In this document: positions 1 through 8,819 of the stretch, piece by piece
How positions within the stretch are numbered: the stretch's first letter is position 1
Layout of the letters: the number at the start of each line of letters is the position of its first letter
NCBI RefSeq assembly: GCF_008630495.1
Contig: NZ_VWOJ01000001.1
Location: 930,001-994,000 of the forward strand
Direction: 5' to 3'
DNA from: Alkalicaulis satelles
GTDB lineage: Bacteria; Pseudomonadota; Alphaproteobacteria; Caulobacterales; Maricaulaceae
DNA length: 64,000 nt
The notes under the pieces: generated by a model
The model's input: only the letters and a program-made list of their open reading frames with translations
Databases searched by the model: none
What the model was told of the DNA's origin: nothing
Translations under genes and position numbers: made by a program

Positions 1-1799
1 CTCGGATCGAAGGTCGGGGTGTCGTCAGTGGAAATACGCTCGTAGCGCAGGCCACCGGTCAGCTCCAGGTTCGGCAGGGCCTGCCAGCGGGCCTGACCGA
101 ACAGGCTGGTGCGTGAATAGCCCCACTCGGCCGCACCGTCGCGGGCGACGTTGGACGGCACGTTGCGATAATCAACCACCGCAATCTGGTCGATGATGTT
201 CTGAGCGCCCGTGAAGTCGAAATTGCCCCGCGAGCGGTTCACGAACATGTTGTAGAGGTCGAGGGTTTCGTACTCGCCGCCCACGGTGAAGATGAAGTCG
301 TTCCAAGTGTAGTCGGCCTTGCCGAAGATCTGGAGACGGGTGTCTTCATACTCGTTGGCGTGACGGAATTCGTCGCAACCACCGTTAATGGTGCGGGCGT
401 TGGGGCCGATCAGGCCCTCGAGCGGCGTGCCCGCCACGCTGGCGGCGTTCAGGTTGAACCGCAGCAGACCCACGCCATCCGCCGCACGGCAGTTCTGGCC
501 GCGGACATAATCGATATAGCTGACGCGGAATTCGGTGGAGAGCTCCGGCGTCCAGTCCGAGAACAGCTGGGCGGTGTAGTTCTTCAGCGTGGTCGGGGTG
601 TCGTACCAGGCCGACTGGAAGTTAAGCGCGCCGATATTGCTGACGCCGCTGTCTTCGGTCTGCTGATAGTTCACCTGCAGGCGGTGGTCATCATTGATGT
701 TCCAGTCCAGGCGCAGGAACCAGCGCTCGGTCTCTTCGGGCACAGCCGCTTGCTGGGGACGGCCCAGCATGTCGATGCCGTAGACATTCTGGACAAGCGT
801 GTTCAGTTCCGTGAACAGGCGCGGATCAATGCCGTTCGACACGTCCGTAGCTGCGAAGTCCACCTGGCGGGCGGTTTCGAAGCGGTCATAGGAGAAGGAG
901 AAGAACAGGCGGTCGCGGATGATCGGGCCGCGGACGGAGATGCCGTATTCTTTTTCCTCGAATTCACCCGGGCTGAAGCTGCCTTCACCGCCGAACGTGG
1001 TCGAGCCGACCCAGTCCTGGTCGCGATAGTAGTAGAACGCCGCGCCGTCGAACTCGTTGGTGCCGCCGCGGGTGGTCACGTTGACCAGGCCGCCGGTGAA
1101 GCCCGACGAGGTGACCGAGTAGTCAGAAGCCACCAGCGAGACCGACTCGATGATGTCGATATTGATCGGCGAACGGGCCGTGGCGAAGGTGTTGGAGCCC
1201 AGGCCGAAATTGTCCTGCTGGCGCGCACCGTCAATGGTCACGCCGTTGAAGCGCGGGTTGACGCCCGCGACCGACAGGTTGTTCGGGCCGCCGGAGATGG
1301 CCAGGGGATCGCGGTTCAGGGTGGAGATCACGTCGCGCGACAGGGAGGGCTGGTTGGCCACGTCGCGGGCGGTGAAGTTGGAGCCGACGCCCGCGTTCAG
1401 GTCGACGCGGCTGATGGCCTGGCCGGTCACGGTGATGACGTCAGCGGCGGCAGGGGCCAGCACGATGCGCACGGGAGCGCCCGCGCCCGGGGCCAGGTTC
1501 AGGCCCTCGATGGCGTCGCCTTCAAAGCCCGGCGCGCTGATCAGCACATTGTACGGGCCGCCGACGCGCAGGCCGGTCTGAAGGAACGCGCCCGAAGAGC
1601 CGGTGGTGGCGACGTTCGCCGAGCCGGTGGGCGTGTGGATGATGGTGACGCGCGCGCCGGCCACAGGCTGGCCGTTCACGTCCACGACAGCGCCGCGCAG
1701 CTCCGAAGAGGTCTGCTGGGCATGAACCGCCGCCATCGGCGCCATGGCCGCCAGCGCGACAGCCGAGGCTCCGAGAGTGAGCTTCTTCATAATCGCCAT
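1..1799 (-). CDS. TonB-dependent receptor, Oar-like, partial (C-terminus outside window)
   Basis: This is an outer-membrane receptor whose beta-barrel would import a ligand using TonB energy; the substrate cannot be told. Reading leftwards from an ATG at 1799, a signal peptide (MAIMKKLTLG..., cleavage after AVHA, about residue 29) is followed by a carboxypeptidase-regulatory-like beta-sandwich (about residues 32-110), then a plug domain with DVISTLNRDPLAISGG-type sequence, then the first barrel strands. The start at 1799 is preferred to an ATG at 1790 because AGGGGG lies about 11 bases upstream of it. The reading frame stays open to base 1, so roughly the last third or more of a usual 900-1000-residue receptor is missing. 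The regulatory-domain-plus-plug order is typical of Oar-like receptors, which are numerous in Caulobacter relatives. Confidence 0.88.
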   Translation of the reverse strand, partial: MAIMKKLTLGASAVALAAMAPMAAVHAQQTSSELRGAVVDVNGQPVAGARVTIIHTPTGSANVATTGSSGAFLQTGLRVGGPYNVLISAPGFEGDAIEGLNLAPGAGAPVRIVLAPAAADVITVTGQAISRVDLNAGVGSNFTARDVANQPSLSRDVISTLNRDPLAISGGPNNLSVAGVNPRFNGVTIDGARQQDNFGLGSNTFATARSPINIDIIESVSLVASDYSVTSSGFTGGLVNVTTRGGTNEFDGAAFYYYRDQDWVGSTTFGGEGSFSPGEFEEKEYGISVRGPIIRDRLFFSFSYDRFETARQVDFAATDVSNGIDPRLFTELNTLVQNVYGIDMLGRPQQAAVPEETERWFLRLDWNINDDHRLQVNYQQTEDSGVSNIGALNFQSAWYDTPTTLKNYTAQLFSDWTPELSTEFRVSYIDYVRGQNCRAADGVGLLRFNLNAASVAGTPLEGLIGPNARTINGGCDEFRHANEYEDTRLQIFGKADYTWNDFIFTVGGEYETLDLYNMFVNRSRGNFDFTGAQNIIDQIAVVDYRNVPSNVARDGAAEWGYSRTSLFGQARWQALPNLELTGGLRYERISTDDTPTFDP

Positions 1800-2169
1800 T
1801 TTGATTTGGTCCCCCTAATCGACCGGGTCCTGACGCCGACACTACGCCGACGCTTCACGGGGGGCTCTATAAGGTGGCGCTAACGGATCAACGACAAAAT
1901 TGTGAAGCTTTTATAACAGCGCCCGGCGCCTGTTGATTGGCATACGGATGGATGTCCCGCCTTGCAGACGCCCTATCCCTTTTGGCCCACAGGGGAATCG
2001 GTTGTTGCGCCGCAGCATGACCGGTCAGGAAAGCCTGTGGGCATCGCGCGCGCCACCCCCTGGGCCTTGCATCACATGACCGGCCGGGCGTGTCTTTTTG
2101 ACAACGCCTGTCCGCGCCCGGGCTGAGCTGTGCTTTGACAAGCGCGCCCGGCCCGCTCATGAAGCATCC
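1800..2169. other. Intergenic region between divergent receptor and glycosyltransferase genes
   Basis: These 370 bases must hold the promoters for two divergent genes. Two TTGACA hexamers (2096-2101 and 2134-2139) could be -35 elements for the rightward gene, but no convincing -10 follows at normal spacing. No repeat, RNA gene or small gene with a ribosome binding site was seen. Confidence 0.4.
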
Positions 2170-3735
2170 ATGCGCATGCCCGATCCGCTGTCCTGTCTGC
2201 CTGACCAGACCCGCCCAGCCCTCTTTCTGGCGGGGGGTGTCATGCTTGTGCTGCTGGCGGTGCGCATCAGCGTGCTGTTCTTCGATCCCGGCAGCCTCTA
2301 CGCCGACGAGACGCAATACTGGCTGTGGTCGCGCGAGCTGGACTGGGGCTATTATTCCAAACCGCCCATGATCGCCTGGCTGATCGCGCTGAGCACGGCC
2401 GTATTCGGTGATTCGGACTGGGCGGTGCGCCTGCTGGCGCCGGTGCTCAATACGCTGACCGCAGGCTTTCTGGGGCTGACCGCGGCGCGTCTCTATGGGC
2501 CGCGCGCAGGCGTGGCGGCGGCGGTGATGTGGCTGGTGATGCCGGCCGTCTGGCTGTCGAGCGCGATCATGAGCACCGATGCGGCGCTGATGACCGGGAT
2601 TTCCGCGTCTCTTTATACGCTGGTGCGTCTGCGCGAGGGGGGCGGATGGATCTGGGCGGCCGCGCTCGGCCTCGCCCTCGCCTTCGCCTTCCTGGCCAAA
2701 TACGCCGCCATTTACGTGTTCGCTGGCGCAGGCCTGGCCGTGCTGGTGGACGCGCCCCTGCGCCGGGCGCTGGTCAGCGCGCGCGGGGGCCTGGCGCTGA
2801 TCGTCTTCGCCTTGCCCGCCGGCGGCAATCTGGCCTGGAACGCGGTCAATGATTTCGCCACGCTGGGCCATACGGTAGACAACGCCAACTGGGGCGCAGA
2901 CCTGTTCAATCCGGGCGAGGCCCTGAGCTTCGCCGCAGATCAGTTCGCCGTGTTCGGGCCGCTCATGATGGTGATGCTGATCATCGCCGCCATCGCCGCC
3001 CTGCGCAGCTGGACGCCGGACTGGAACGCGGCCAGCACCGCGCTCCTGCTCACCGCCTTCACCTTGCCGCCTCTTCTTGTGGTGACCGGCCAGGCCTTTA
3101 TCAGCCGCGCCCACGCCAACTGGGCCGCGGCGGCCTATGCCGCCGGGCTGATTCTCACCGTGGCGTTCCTTTTGCGCGGGCCGGTCTGGCGGCGCTGGGT
3201 TCTGGCGGGATCGGCCATATTGCATGCCAGTGCAGGGGCGTTGTTCGTGACGCTGGCCACCGCCCCGCAGCTGGCCGACGCGCTGGGCGCAGAGAGCGCC
3301 TTCCACCGGGTGCGCGAATGGCCCGCCACCGCCGACGCCGTGGCGGCTGCCGCGCGCGAGCATGGCGCCCCCACCCTGGTGTTCGACAATCGCAATGATT
3401 TCCACCAGATGCAGCGCTATGGCGGGCATATCCCGGCGGAGCTGTTCATGTGGCGGCGTTTCGCCGGCCCGCATAATTACGCCGACACGCTCTGGCCGCT
3501 GGCGCCGGGCTTTGAGGGCGAGGTGCTGGTGGTGTCCCAGCGCCCCCACGAGGCGCCCCTCATCGAAGAGGATTTCGCCCGCTTCGAACCGGCCGGGGAG
3601 ATCGTCATCGCCCTGGGCCCCACGCGCGAGCGCCGCTACCAGCTGTTTCTGGCGCAAGGCTATGATCCGGTCCCGCGCGACGCCGCCTTCGAGGCCCGCG
3701 CCCGGGCGCTGGCGGAACAGACGGCAGGGCCCTAG
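2170..3735 (+). CDS. GT39-family (ArnT/PMT-like) membrane glycosyltransferase
   Basis: This is a polytopic inner-membrane protein of about 521 residues with the hallmarks of the dolichyl-phosphate-mannose/ArnT family (GT-C fold), which moves a sugar from a polyprenyl-phosphate carrier to lipid or protein on the periplasmic side. The first periplasmic loop carries the catalytic-type acidic pair in YADETQYW, followed by WGYYSKPPM, the classic family signature. About ten to twelve hydrophobic helices follow, then a soluble C-terminal domain. The open frame extends to 2098, but the ATG at 2170 sits right before the first hydrophobic segment and the extra 24 residues look non-native; an ATG at 2176 is also possible. 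It converges on dctM: both stop codons lie within the same CTAG at 3732-3735. The acceptor is unknown. Confidence 0.85.
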   Translation: MRMPDPLSCLPDQTRPALFLAGGVMLVLLAVRISVLFFDPGSLYADETQYWLWSRELDWGYYSKPPMIAWLIALSTAVFGDSDWAVRLLAPVLNTLTAGFLGLTAARLYGPRAGVAAAVMWLVMPAVWLSSAIMSTDAALMTGISASLYTLVRLREGGGWIWAAALGLALAFAFLAKYAAIYVFAGAGLAVLVDAPLRRALVSARGGLALIVFALPAGGNLAWNAVNDFATLGHTVDNANWGADLFNPGEALSFAADQFAVFGPLMMVMLIIAAIAALRSWTPDWNAASTALLLTAFTLPPLLVVTGQAFISRAHANWAAAAYAAGLILTVAFLLRGPVWRRWVLAGSAILHASAGALFVTLATAPQLADALGAESAFHRVREWPATADAVAAAAREHGAPTLVFDNRNDFHQMQRYGGHIPAELFMWRRFAGPHNYADTLWPLAPGFEGEVLVVSQRPHEAPLIEEDFARFEPAGEIVIALGPTRERRYQLFLAQGYDPVPRDAAFEARARALAEQTAGP

Positions 3736-4994
3736 CCGTTGACAAAATAGAGCGCGATTTCCGGCACGAAGGCGATCACCATCAGCGCGCCCAGCATCAG
3801 GACGATAAAGGGCAGCACCGCCTTGGTCACCGTCCAGAAACTCTCCTTGAAGGCGGCCATGGCCACGATCAGGTTCAGCCCCAGCGGCGGGGTCAGATAG
3901 CCGATGCCCAGATTGACGATCATGATGATGCCGAAATGCACCGGGTCCACGCCCTGCGCCTCGGCCAGCGGCTGCAGCAGCGGCGCCAGCACCAGCGTGG
4001 CCGAGCCCACATCAATCACCATGCCGACGCCCAGCAGCAGGATATTGGCCAGCAACAGGAACTCGGTGCGCCCGGAGATCATCTCGTTGAGCTCGGCCAC
4101 CAGCGCCTGGGGCACGCCCTCGGCGGTGAGGAAGACATTGAGCGAGAAGGCGAAGGCCAGCACCGGATAGAGCGAGCCCAGCAGCTTGCCCGATTCCACC
4201 GTCACGGCTTTCAGGTCCGCCAGCGACAGGTCGCGGTGCAGGACCACCTCCACCGCCACCGCCAGGATCACCGCCACGGCGGCGGCCTCGGTGACGGTGA
4301 AAATGCCGCCATAGATGCCGCCCAGGATCACCACAGGGATGGGAATGGCGAAGGCGGCGCGGCCAAGCGCGCGCACAAAGCCTGTGATGCGCCAGCCGCC
4401 CTCGCGCCGGCGCACGTTCAGCACAAAGGCGTAGACCGCAAACACCGCGATCATCACCAGCGCCGGGCCGATGCCGGCCAGGAACAGCTTGGCGATCGAG
4501 GTCTGGGTGATATAGCCGTAGAGGATGAGCGGGATGGAGGGCGGGATGATGATGCCCAGCACGCCGCCCGAACACAGCATGCCGATGGAGAAGCTTTTCG
4601 AATAGCCCGCCTCGGTCAGCGCCTTGTACATGATGCCGCCCACCGCCAGCAGCGTCACCGCCGCCGAGCCGGAAATGGCCGCAAAACCCGCGCACGACAG
4701 AACGGCGGCCAGCGCCAGCCCGCCGGGCACAGGCCGGGTCACCTCGCGCATCAGATCAATGATGCGTTCGGCGATACTGCCCTTGGACATCACCGCCCCG
4801 GCCAGCACGAACAGCGGAATGGCCAGCAGGACTTCCTGATTGACCGCGAACCAGATGTCATAGACGGCGTATTCGGGCCGCCCGTCATTGAATACCGAAT
4901 AGACGAACAGCGCCGCGCAGCCCAGCAGCACCAGAACCGGCTGGCGCAGCACCATCAACAGGACGATCAGCCCGACAAGCAGCCACATTTCCAT
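3732..4994 (-). CDS. dctM: TRAP transporter large permease subunit (DctM)
   Basis: This 420-residue integral membrane protein is the transport subunit of a tripartite ATP-independent periplasmic (TRAP) transporter, coupling sodium or proton entry to uptake of a substrate delivered by DctP. It has the usual twelve-helix length and family-typical stretches such as AIPLFVLAGAVM near residue 58, SCAGFAAISGSAAVT near residue 100 and GYLTPPLGLNL near residue 370. Its ATG overlaps the stop of dctQ by one base (TGATG), so the two are translationally coupled. The gene order dctP-dctQ-dctM on one strand is the standard TRAP operon. The substrate cannot be read from the permease; the divergent amine oxidase gene hints at an organic acid or amine-related compound, which is only a guess. 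Confidence 0.93.
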   Translation of the reverse strand: MEMWLLVGLIVLLMVLRQPVLVLLGCAALFVYSVFNDGRPEYAVYDIWFAVNQEVLLAIPLFVLAGAVMSKGSIAERIIDLMREVTRPVPGGLALAAVLSCAGFAAISGSAAVTLLAVGGIMYKALTEAGYSKSFSIGMLCSGGVLGIIIPPSIPLILYGYITQTSIAKLFLAGIGPALVMIAVFAVYAFVLNVRRREGGWRITGFVRALGRAAFAIPIPVVILGGIYGGIFTVTEAAAVAVILAVAVEVVLHRDLSLADLKAVTVESGKLLGSLYPVLAFAFSLNVFLTAEGVPQALVAELNEMISGRTEFLLLANILLLGVGMVIDVGSATLVLAPLLQPLAEAQGVDPVHFGIIMIVNLGIGYLTPPLGLNLIVAMAAFKESFWTVTKAVLPFIVLMLGALMVIAFVPEIALYFVNG

Positions 4995-5533
4995 CAGCGC
5001 GGCTCCTGGTCAGGCAGATCGGCGGCGCCGGCGGCCGCCTCCTTGATCTCTTCAATATCTTCGGACGGTTTCAGGGACGGGTCGGCGGCATAGGCGGCGA
5101 AGCGGATGAAATTGCTGATGAAAGCCAGCGCGATCATCACCTGCAGAGCCCAGACCGGCAGGCGCAGGATTTCTGTCCTATCGCCCAGCAGGGCGCTCTC
5201 GCCCACCATCCACACGGCGAGTCCGGCGAACAGGGCGAAGAACACCGCCGTCACCGCGCTGACCAGCCGGTCCATGACAGCTTCGGCTGATTTGGGGATC
5301 AGGGCGTCAAACAGGCGCGGGCGCAGATGGGCGCCCGCATCGGTGGCCACGCCAATGCCGAACATGGCCACCGCCACCATGCCGATCACGGCGATCTCGG
5401 TGGCGCCGACAAGCCCGGTCATGAAAACCCGGCGCGCGATCACATCGGCCAGCAGGGCCAGCGCCATCAGCGCAAAAGCGCCAATCGTCGCCCAGCGCTC
5501 GGCCTGGCCGATGAAGGCGAGCAAGCCTCTCAT
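4994..5533 (-). CDS. dctQ: TRAP transporter small permease subunit (DctQ)
   Basis: This four-helix membrane protein of 179 residues is the small subunit that bridges DctM and the binding protein. Four hydrophobic segments are visible (about residues 15-35, 45-65, 88-112 and 125-150), with the family-typical WxxxGAFxxMxxxxxxDVxxR pattern in the first helix. The C-terminal 30 residues form a charged cytoplasmic tail rich in Glu. It starts four bases inside the end of dctP (ATGA overlap) and its stop overlaps the dctM start, so the three form one tightly coupled operon. Length and position leave little doubt about the family. Confidence 0.9.
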   Translation of the reverse strand: MRGLLAFIGQAERWATIGAFALMALALLADVIARRVFMTGLVGATEIAVIGMVAVAMFGIGVATDAGAHLRPRLFDALIPKSAEAVMDRLVSAVTAVFFALFAGLAVWMVGESALLGDRTEILRLPVWALQVMIALAFISNFIRFAAYAADPSLKPSEDIEEIKEAAAGAADLPDQEPR

Positions 5534-6621
5534 GACGCCCCCGCATTATCGGCCTGAAGGCGCGCAAATTCGGCCTTGCCGTCCATGATCCGGTCGGCGA
5601 ACTCGCGCGCGCGCCCGCCAATGGAGCGCACCAGCCGGTCCAGCACATTTCCGGTCACCGCGCGCCATGCGGCCCGCTCGCTATCGCTGAGATCATGGAT
5701 CGTCACCGGCGCGCCGTCCGTGGTGCGGATTTCGCGCACCAGCTGGCCATCCGGTCCGCGCTGCTCGCCTGCGCGCATCCAGCCCACCACCAGATCGTCG
5801 AGCACCCGCACCCCGGCGCGCGCCGAAGCCGCGCTGCCCCAGGCGTTGTCGATGGTGTCGCGCTGGCTGGCGGACGCACGCTCATACCAGGGCTTGTTCA
5901 GGATGATGGCGCCGGTGTCGTAGGAATGGCGCGTGAGGGTGAAATGCTCGGCCAGATCCAGCGTGGAGAAGAAGTGGAACACCGCGCTGGACAGCCCGCC
6001 CTGGACCAGGCCGGTCTGCAGCGCCGGGATCACATCGGCGATGCCCAGCGGGATCGCATCCATGCCCGCCGCCTCGCAGAAGAAGCGCGCCGCCGCATTG
6101 GGGCTGGTGCGCATGCGCAGGCCCGCCGCCATGCCGGGATGGGTCAGGGGGCGGTTGGCGAAGATATGGGTCCAGCCCACCTCCACCCATTGCAGCAGGC
6201 GCAGATTCTGCGCCCGCGCCAGCTCGTCGGTGATGTCGAACAGGTATTCGTCATAGACGAAGTCCACCTCGGCCTGGCTGTCGAACAGATAGGGCGCCAT
6301 GGCGATGGTCAGCTCGGGGATGGAGGAGGACAGGCCCTGCAGGCTCATCCCGCCGATATGGGCCCGCCCCCGGCGCAGATCGTGGAGCATGCGCTCCTCG
6401 CTGCCCAGCTCGGCCTTGGTGAAATACTCGAAATTGAGGGTGGGGTTAGCGGCGATATTGGCCTCGAAATTGGCCCATTGCGCATCCCAGGGCGTGCGCG
6501 GCGGCGCCTGGGCCACAGCCCGGCCATAGAGCTCGCCTGCCGGACGGCGGTCGCCGCAGGCCGCGATCCAGGGCGCGGTCCCGGCGGCCCCGGCCAGGGC
6601 GATAAAGTCTCTTCGGCGCAT
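5530..6621 (-). CDS. dctP: TRAP transporter solute-binding protein (DctP)
   Basis: This is the substrate-capturing component of the TRAP system (363 residues). The N-terminus MRRRDFIALAGAAG resembles a Tat signal and ends in a lipobox-like IAAC, so the protein is probably a lipid-anchored periplasmic binding protein. The mature part has the DctP fold signatures: RMLHDLRRGRAHIGGMS, AMAPYLF, RMRTSPN (the conserved arginine that usually contacts the substrate carboxylate) and GLVQGGLSS. The reading frame stays open far upstream to 8115, but that part is antisense to the amine oxidase and is rejected; the ATG at 6621 has GGGAGGAG upstream at good spacing. It is the first gene of the dctPQM operon and diverges from the amine oxidase across a 138-base region. 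Confidence 0.9.
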   Translation of the reverse strand: MRRRDFIALAGAAGTAPWIAACGDRRPAGELYGRAVAQAPPRTPWDAQWANFEANIAANPTLNFEYFTKAELGSEERMLHDLRRGRAHIGGMSLQGLSSSIPELTIAMAPYLFDSQAEVDFVYDEYLFDITDELARAQNLRLLQWVEVGWTHIFANRPLTHPGMAAGLRMRTSPNAAARFFCEAAGMDAIPLGIADVIPALQTGLVQGGLSSAVFHFFSTLDLAEHFTLTRHSYDTGAIILNKPWYERASASQRDTIDNAWGSAASARAGVRVLDDLVVGWMRAGEQRGPDGQLVREIRTTDGAPVTIHDLSDSERAAWRAVTGNVLDRLVRSIGGRAREFADRIMDGKAEFARLQADNAGAS

Positions 6622-6678
6622 CGCCGCTCCTCCCCTCGGGTCCGGGCGCGCTTTTGACTTGCGCTTCAGCCCGGCTTC

Positions 6679-6694
6679 AAATGGTATAACATTT
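6679..6694. promoter_or_regulatory. Inverted repeat in the dctP/amine oxidase divergent promoter
   Basis: AAATG-GTATAA-CATTT is an inverted repeat of two 5-base arms, sitting in an AT-rich island within otherwise GC-rich DNA. The central TATAAC could be a -10 element. The form resembles operators of GntR-family repressors, which often control TRAP and catabolic genes, but no regulator gene is adjacent and the assignment is inference. Confidence 0.4.
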
Positions 6695-6759
6695 AAATTC
6701 GGGGCCGAAGGCAAGGCGCATACTGCGCGCCAGCCCGGTTTCAAGCGGGGAGCATAGCG

Positions 6760-8187
6760 ATGAATCTCACACGGCGCAGCGCCCTTGGCGGCCTGATCGG
6801 CGCCGGCGCCTTCGCCATCGGGGGCTGCGGCCCGCAAGGCGATCGCGGGCGCAAGGACGCCGATGTGATCATCATTGGCGCAGGTCTCGCCGGCCTTCAC
6901 GCCGCCCTGATGCTGGAGGAAGCCGGGCTGGAGGTGATGGTGCTGGAAGCCTCGCGCCGGATCGGCGGACGGCTGAAAACGCTCGATCACCTGCCCGGCG
7001 CGCCCGAGGCCGGCGGCCAGCAGGTCGGCGCCACCTATGCCCGCTTCCGCGCCCGCGCCGCAGAAGCGGGGCTCGAGTTCACCGGCTTCCCGCCCAGCCG
7101 CTTCGGCGAGGTGATGAGCGTCAACGGCGCGCTCATCGAGGCGCGCCAATGGGCGGGCTCGGTCCAGAACGCCCTGCCTGAAGCCTGGCGCGCCATCCCG
7201 CCCGGACGCCTGTTCATGCAGCTGGCCATGCGCGCCAATCCGCTGGAGGACGTCTATGCCTGGCGCGATCCGGGATCGGCCGCCCATGACATCGCCGCAG
7301 CGCAATGGCTGGTCAGCCAGGGCGCCAATGACGAGGCGCTGCGGCTGATGGACACCAGCCTGAATGGCCGCGATCTGGCCAGCTATTCCATGCTCAATAT
7401 CTGGCGCTCGCTGGCGATCTATGAGCAGGAGCGCCCGCTGGGCGGCGCCCAGCAGGTGGCCGGCGGCGCCCAGCGCGTGCCCGAAACCATGGCCGCCAGG
7501 CTGGCGCGCGAGGTGCGCCTGGGCCATGGCGTGCGCGCGATCCAGGCCGATGACAGCGGCGCGGCGGTGCGGCTGGAGGACGGGCGCGAGCTGCGCGCCG
7601 ATTTTATCATCTCCACCCTGCCCTTCGCGGTATTGCGCCATCTGTCGGTGGACGCCCCGCTCGATCCGGCGACCCGCGAGGCCATCGCAGACATGGCCTA
7701 TACGCCCATCGTCCAGCTCCATCTCGAAGCCCAAACGCCCTGGTGGGAGGAAGACGGGCTGGCGCCGGAGATGTGGACCGACTCCCCCCTCAACCGGATT
7801 TTCGCCCAGCGCAGTCCCGACGGAGACCCCACCGGCATGCTGCTGGCCTGGCTGGACGGGCGCGGCGCGCTGGCGGCCGATGACATGGATGACGCTGCGC
7901 TGGAGACCCTGGCGCGCGAGACGCTGGCCGCCATCCGCCCGGCCAGCCAGGGCCGGGTGCGCCTGGCCCATGTGCAGCGCTGGACCGCCTCCAACCCGCT
8001 GGCCGGCGGCGCCTATATGCACTGGCGCCCGGGCGAGGCCCGCCGCTGGGCCGAGGCGCGCTTCACGCCCGCCGGACGCCTGCACCTGGCCGGCGAACAC
8101 ACCGGCGATCTCCACACCGGCATGGAAGCGGCCATGGAATCGGGCGAACGCGCCGCCATCGCGATTCTGGACGCGGCGGGGGCGTGA
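6760..8187 (+). CDS. Flavin-dependent amine oxidase, Tat/lipoprotein signal
   Basis: This 475-residue FAD enzyme of the flavin monoamine oxidase family is expected to oxidise an amine with release of ammonia and hydrogen peroxide. A twin-arginine-like start (MNLTRRSALGG) runs into GGCG, a possible lipobox, so it should be exported folded with its FAD. The dinucleotide-binding motif IIIGAGLAGLHAA is at about residues 37-49, followed by the Glu-containing MVLEASRRIGGR typical of this family. The C-terminal FAD signature LAGEHTGDLHTGMEAAM ends the protein. GGGGAG precedes the ATG. It is divergent from the dctPQM operon with a shared palindrome between them, so the transporter may bring in the substrate or product. 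The substrate is unknown. Confidence 0.88.
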   Translation: MNLTRRSALGGLIGAGAFAIGGCGPQGDRGRKDADVIIIGAGLAGLHAALMLEEAGLEVMVLEASRRIGGRLKTLDHLPGAPEAGGQQVGATYARFRARAAEAGLEFTGFPPSRFGEVMSVNGALIEARQWAGSVQNALPEAWRAIPPGRLFMQLAMRANPLEDVYAWRDPGSAAHDIAAAQWLVSQGANDEALRLMDTSLNGRDLASYSMLNIWRSLAIYEQERPLGGAQQVAGGAQRVPETMAARLAREVRLGHGVRAIQADDSGAAVRLEDGRELRADFIISTLPFAVLRHLSVDAPLDPATREAIADMAYTPIVQLHLEAQTPWWEEDGLAPEMWTDSPLNRIFAQRSPDGDPTGMLLAWLDGRGALAADDMDDAALETLARETLAAIRPASQGRVRLAHVQRWTASNPLAGGAYMHWRPGEARRWAEARFTPAGRLHLAGEHTGDLHTGMEAAMESGERAAIAILDAAGA

Positions 8188-8191
8188 CGGG

Positions 8192-8422
8192 TTAGCGGCG
8201 GAACAGGGATTTGGGCAGGCCGGACTGACGGATCATGGAATTGAGCGTGCCGGTCTTGATCTGGTCATTCAGATTATGGGGCGCCACGTCGACGAAATAG
8301 ACCACGCCCTCATGCTCGCGCCTGTAGCGCCTGTGGCTGGTGCCATCGTGGCGATGGAGCACGAAGCCGTTGGCTTCAAGGATCGCAATGAATTGCCGGA
8401 ACGTGCATTTCAGGCGGGGCAA
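8192..8422 (-). CDS. hicA: HicA-like toxin (mRNA interferase)
   Basis: This 76-residue protein matches the HicA/YcfA family, small double-stranded-RNA-binding-fold ribonucleases that cleave mRNA when freed from HicB. Features are the N-terminal KCTFRQFIAILEANGFVL helix-strand, the catalytic-type histidine in DGTSHRRYRRE (about residue 30) and the VDVAPHNLNDQIKTGTL segment that ends in the family's typical 'GTLNSMIRQSGL' helix. Its start overlaps the end of the upstream HicB-like gene by 13 bases, so the two are co-translated. It converges with the amine oxidase gene only five bases away. Confidence 0.85.
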   Translation of the reverse strand: MPRLKCTFRQFIAILEANGFVLHRHDGTSHRRYRREHEGVVYFVDVAPHNLNDQIKTGTLNSMIRQSGLPKSLFRR

Positions 8423-8724
8423 GGCAATCTGTGGGCTTCAAAATGGCGCCCGCCCTGGCCTTGCTGATGAAACACGCTGGCCGCCATCAGCATGAAGGCG
8501 ATGCGCAGCCGCGCCAACAGGGGCGCCTTGCGGTGCAGGAGCTTGTCCTGCACCTCCGGACGCTCCTTGCGGACATCCTCGATATAGGTCGCGATGGCGT
8601 GATCGAGCGCGCGCCTGACCTCTTCATAGCTCACGCCCTGGACCGCGATATCAAGGTCCAGGCAGATGGCCTCCCAGTCACCTTCGCGGCCATAGGCTGC
8701 GCAAAGCACAGAACGCGCCGTCAT
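8410..8724 (-). CDS. HicB-like (DUF1902-type) protein with extended tail
   Basis: This 104-residue protein has a HicB-like strand-helix core, ICLDLDIAVQGVSYEEVRRAL, followed by LDHAIATYIEDV. The start at 8724 is chosen because GGGAGAG precedes it and the upstream extension (to 8925) runs against the neighbouring gene. The second half (from about residue 60) is a basic, then hydrophobic stretch (RLRIAFMLMAASVF) and a His/Gln-rich tail not found in ordinary HicB antitoxins. That tail overlaps the hicA start. It lies between a canonical hicB and hicA, so either this protein or the upstream HicB neutralises HicA. Whether it binds DNA is unclear, since no ribbon-helix-helix or helix-turn-helix is evident. 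Confidence 0.65.
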   Translation of the reverse strand: MTARSVLCAAYGREGDWEAICLDLDIAVQGVSYEEVRRALDHAIATYIEDVRKERPEVQDKLLHRKAPLLARLRIAFMLMAASVFHQQGQGGRHFEAHRLPCPA

Positions 8725-8819
8725 AACTCTCCCGAAATCTTCCTGCGGCCAATCCGGCTGACCGGCTCCCATAATATGAGACCGGGCGCACCAAAACGCC
8801 ATGAATTTCCTGCGCGGGC

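Noticed and set aside
1150-1581. Plus-strand frame of 143 codons inside the receptor gene
   Set aside because: It is antisense to the plug-domain coding sequence and has no supporting start signal or homology.
6622-8115. N-terminal extension of dctP by about 500 codons
   Set aside because: It runs antisense to the amine oxidase, and a Tat-like signal with a good ribosome binding site begins at 6621.
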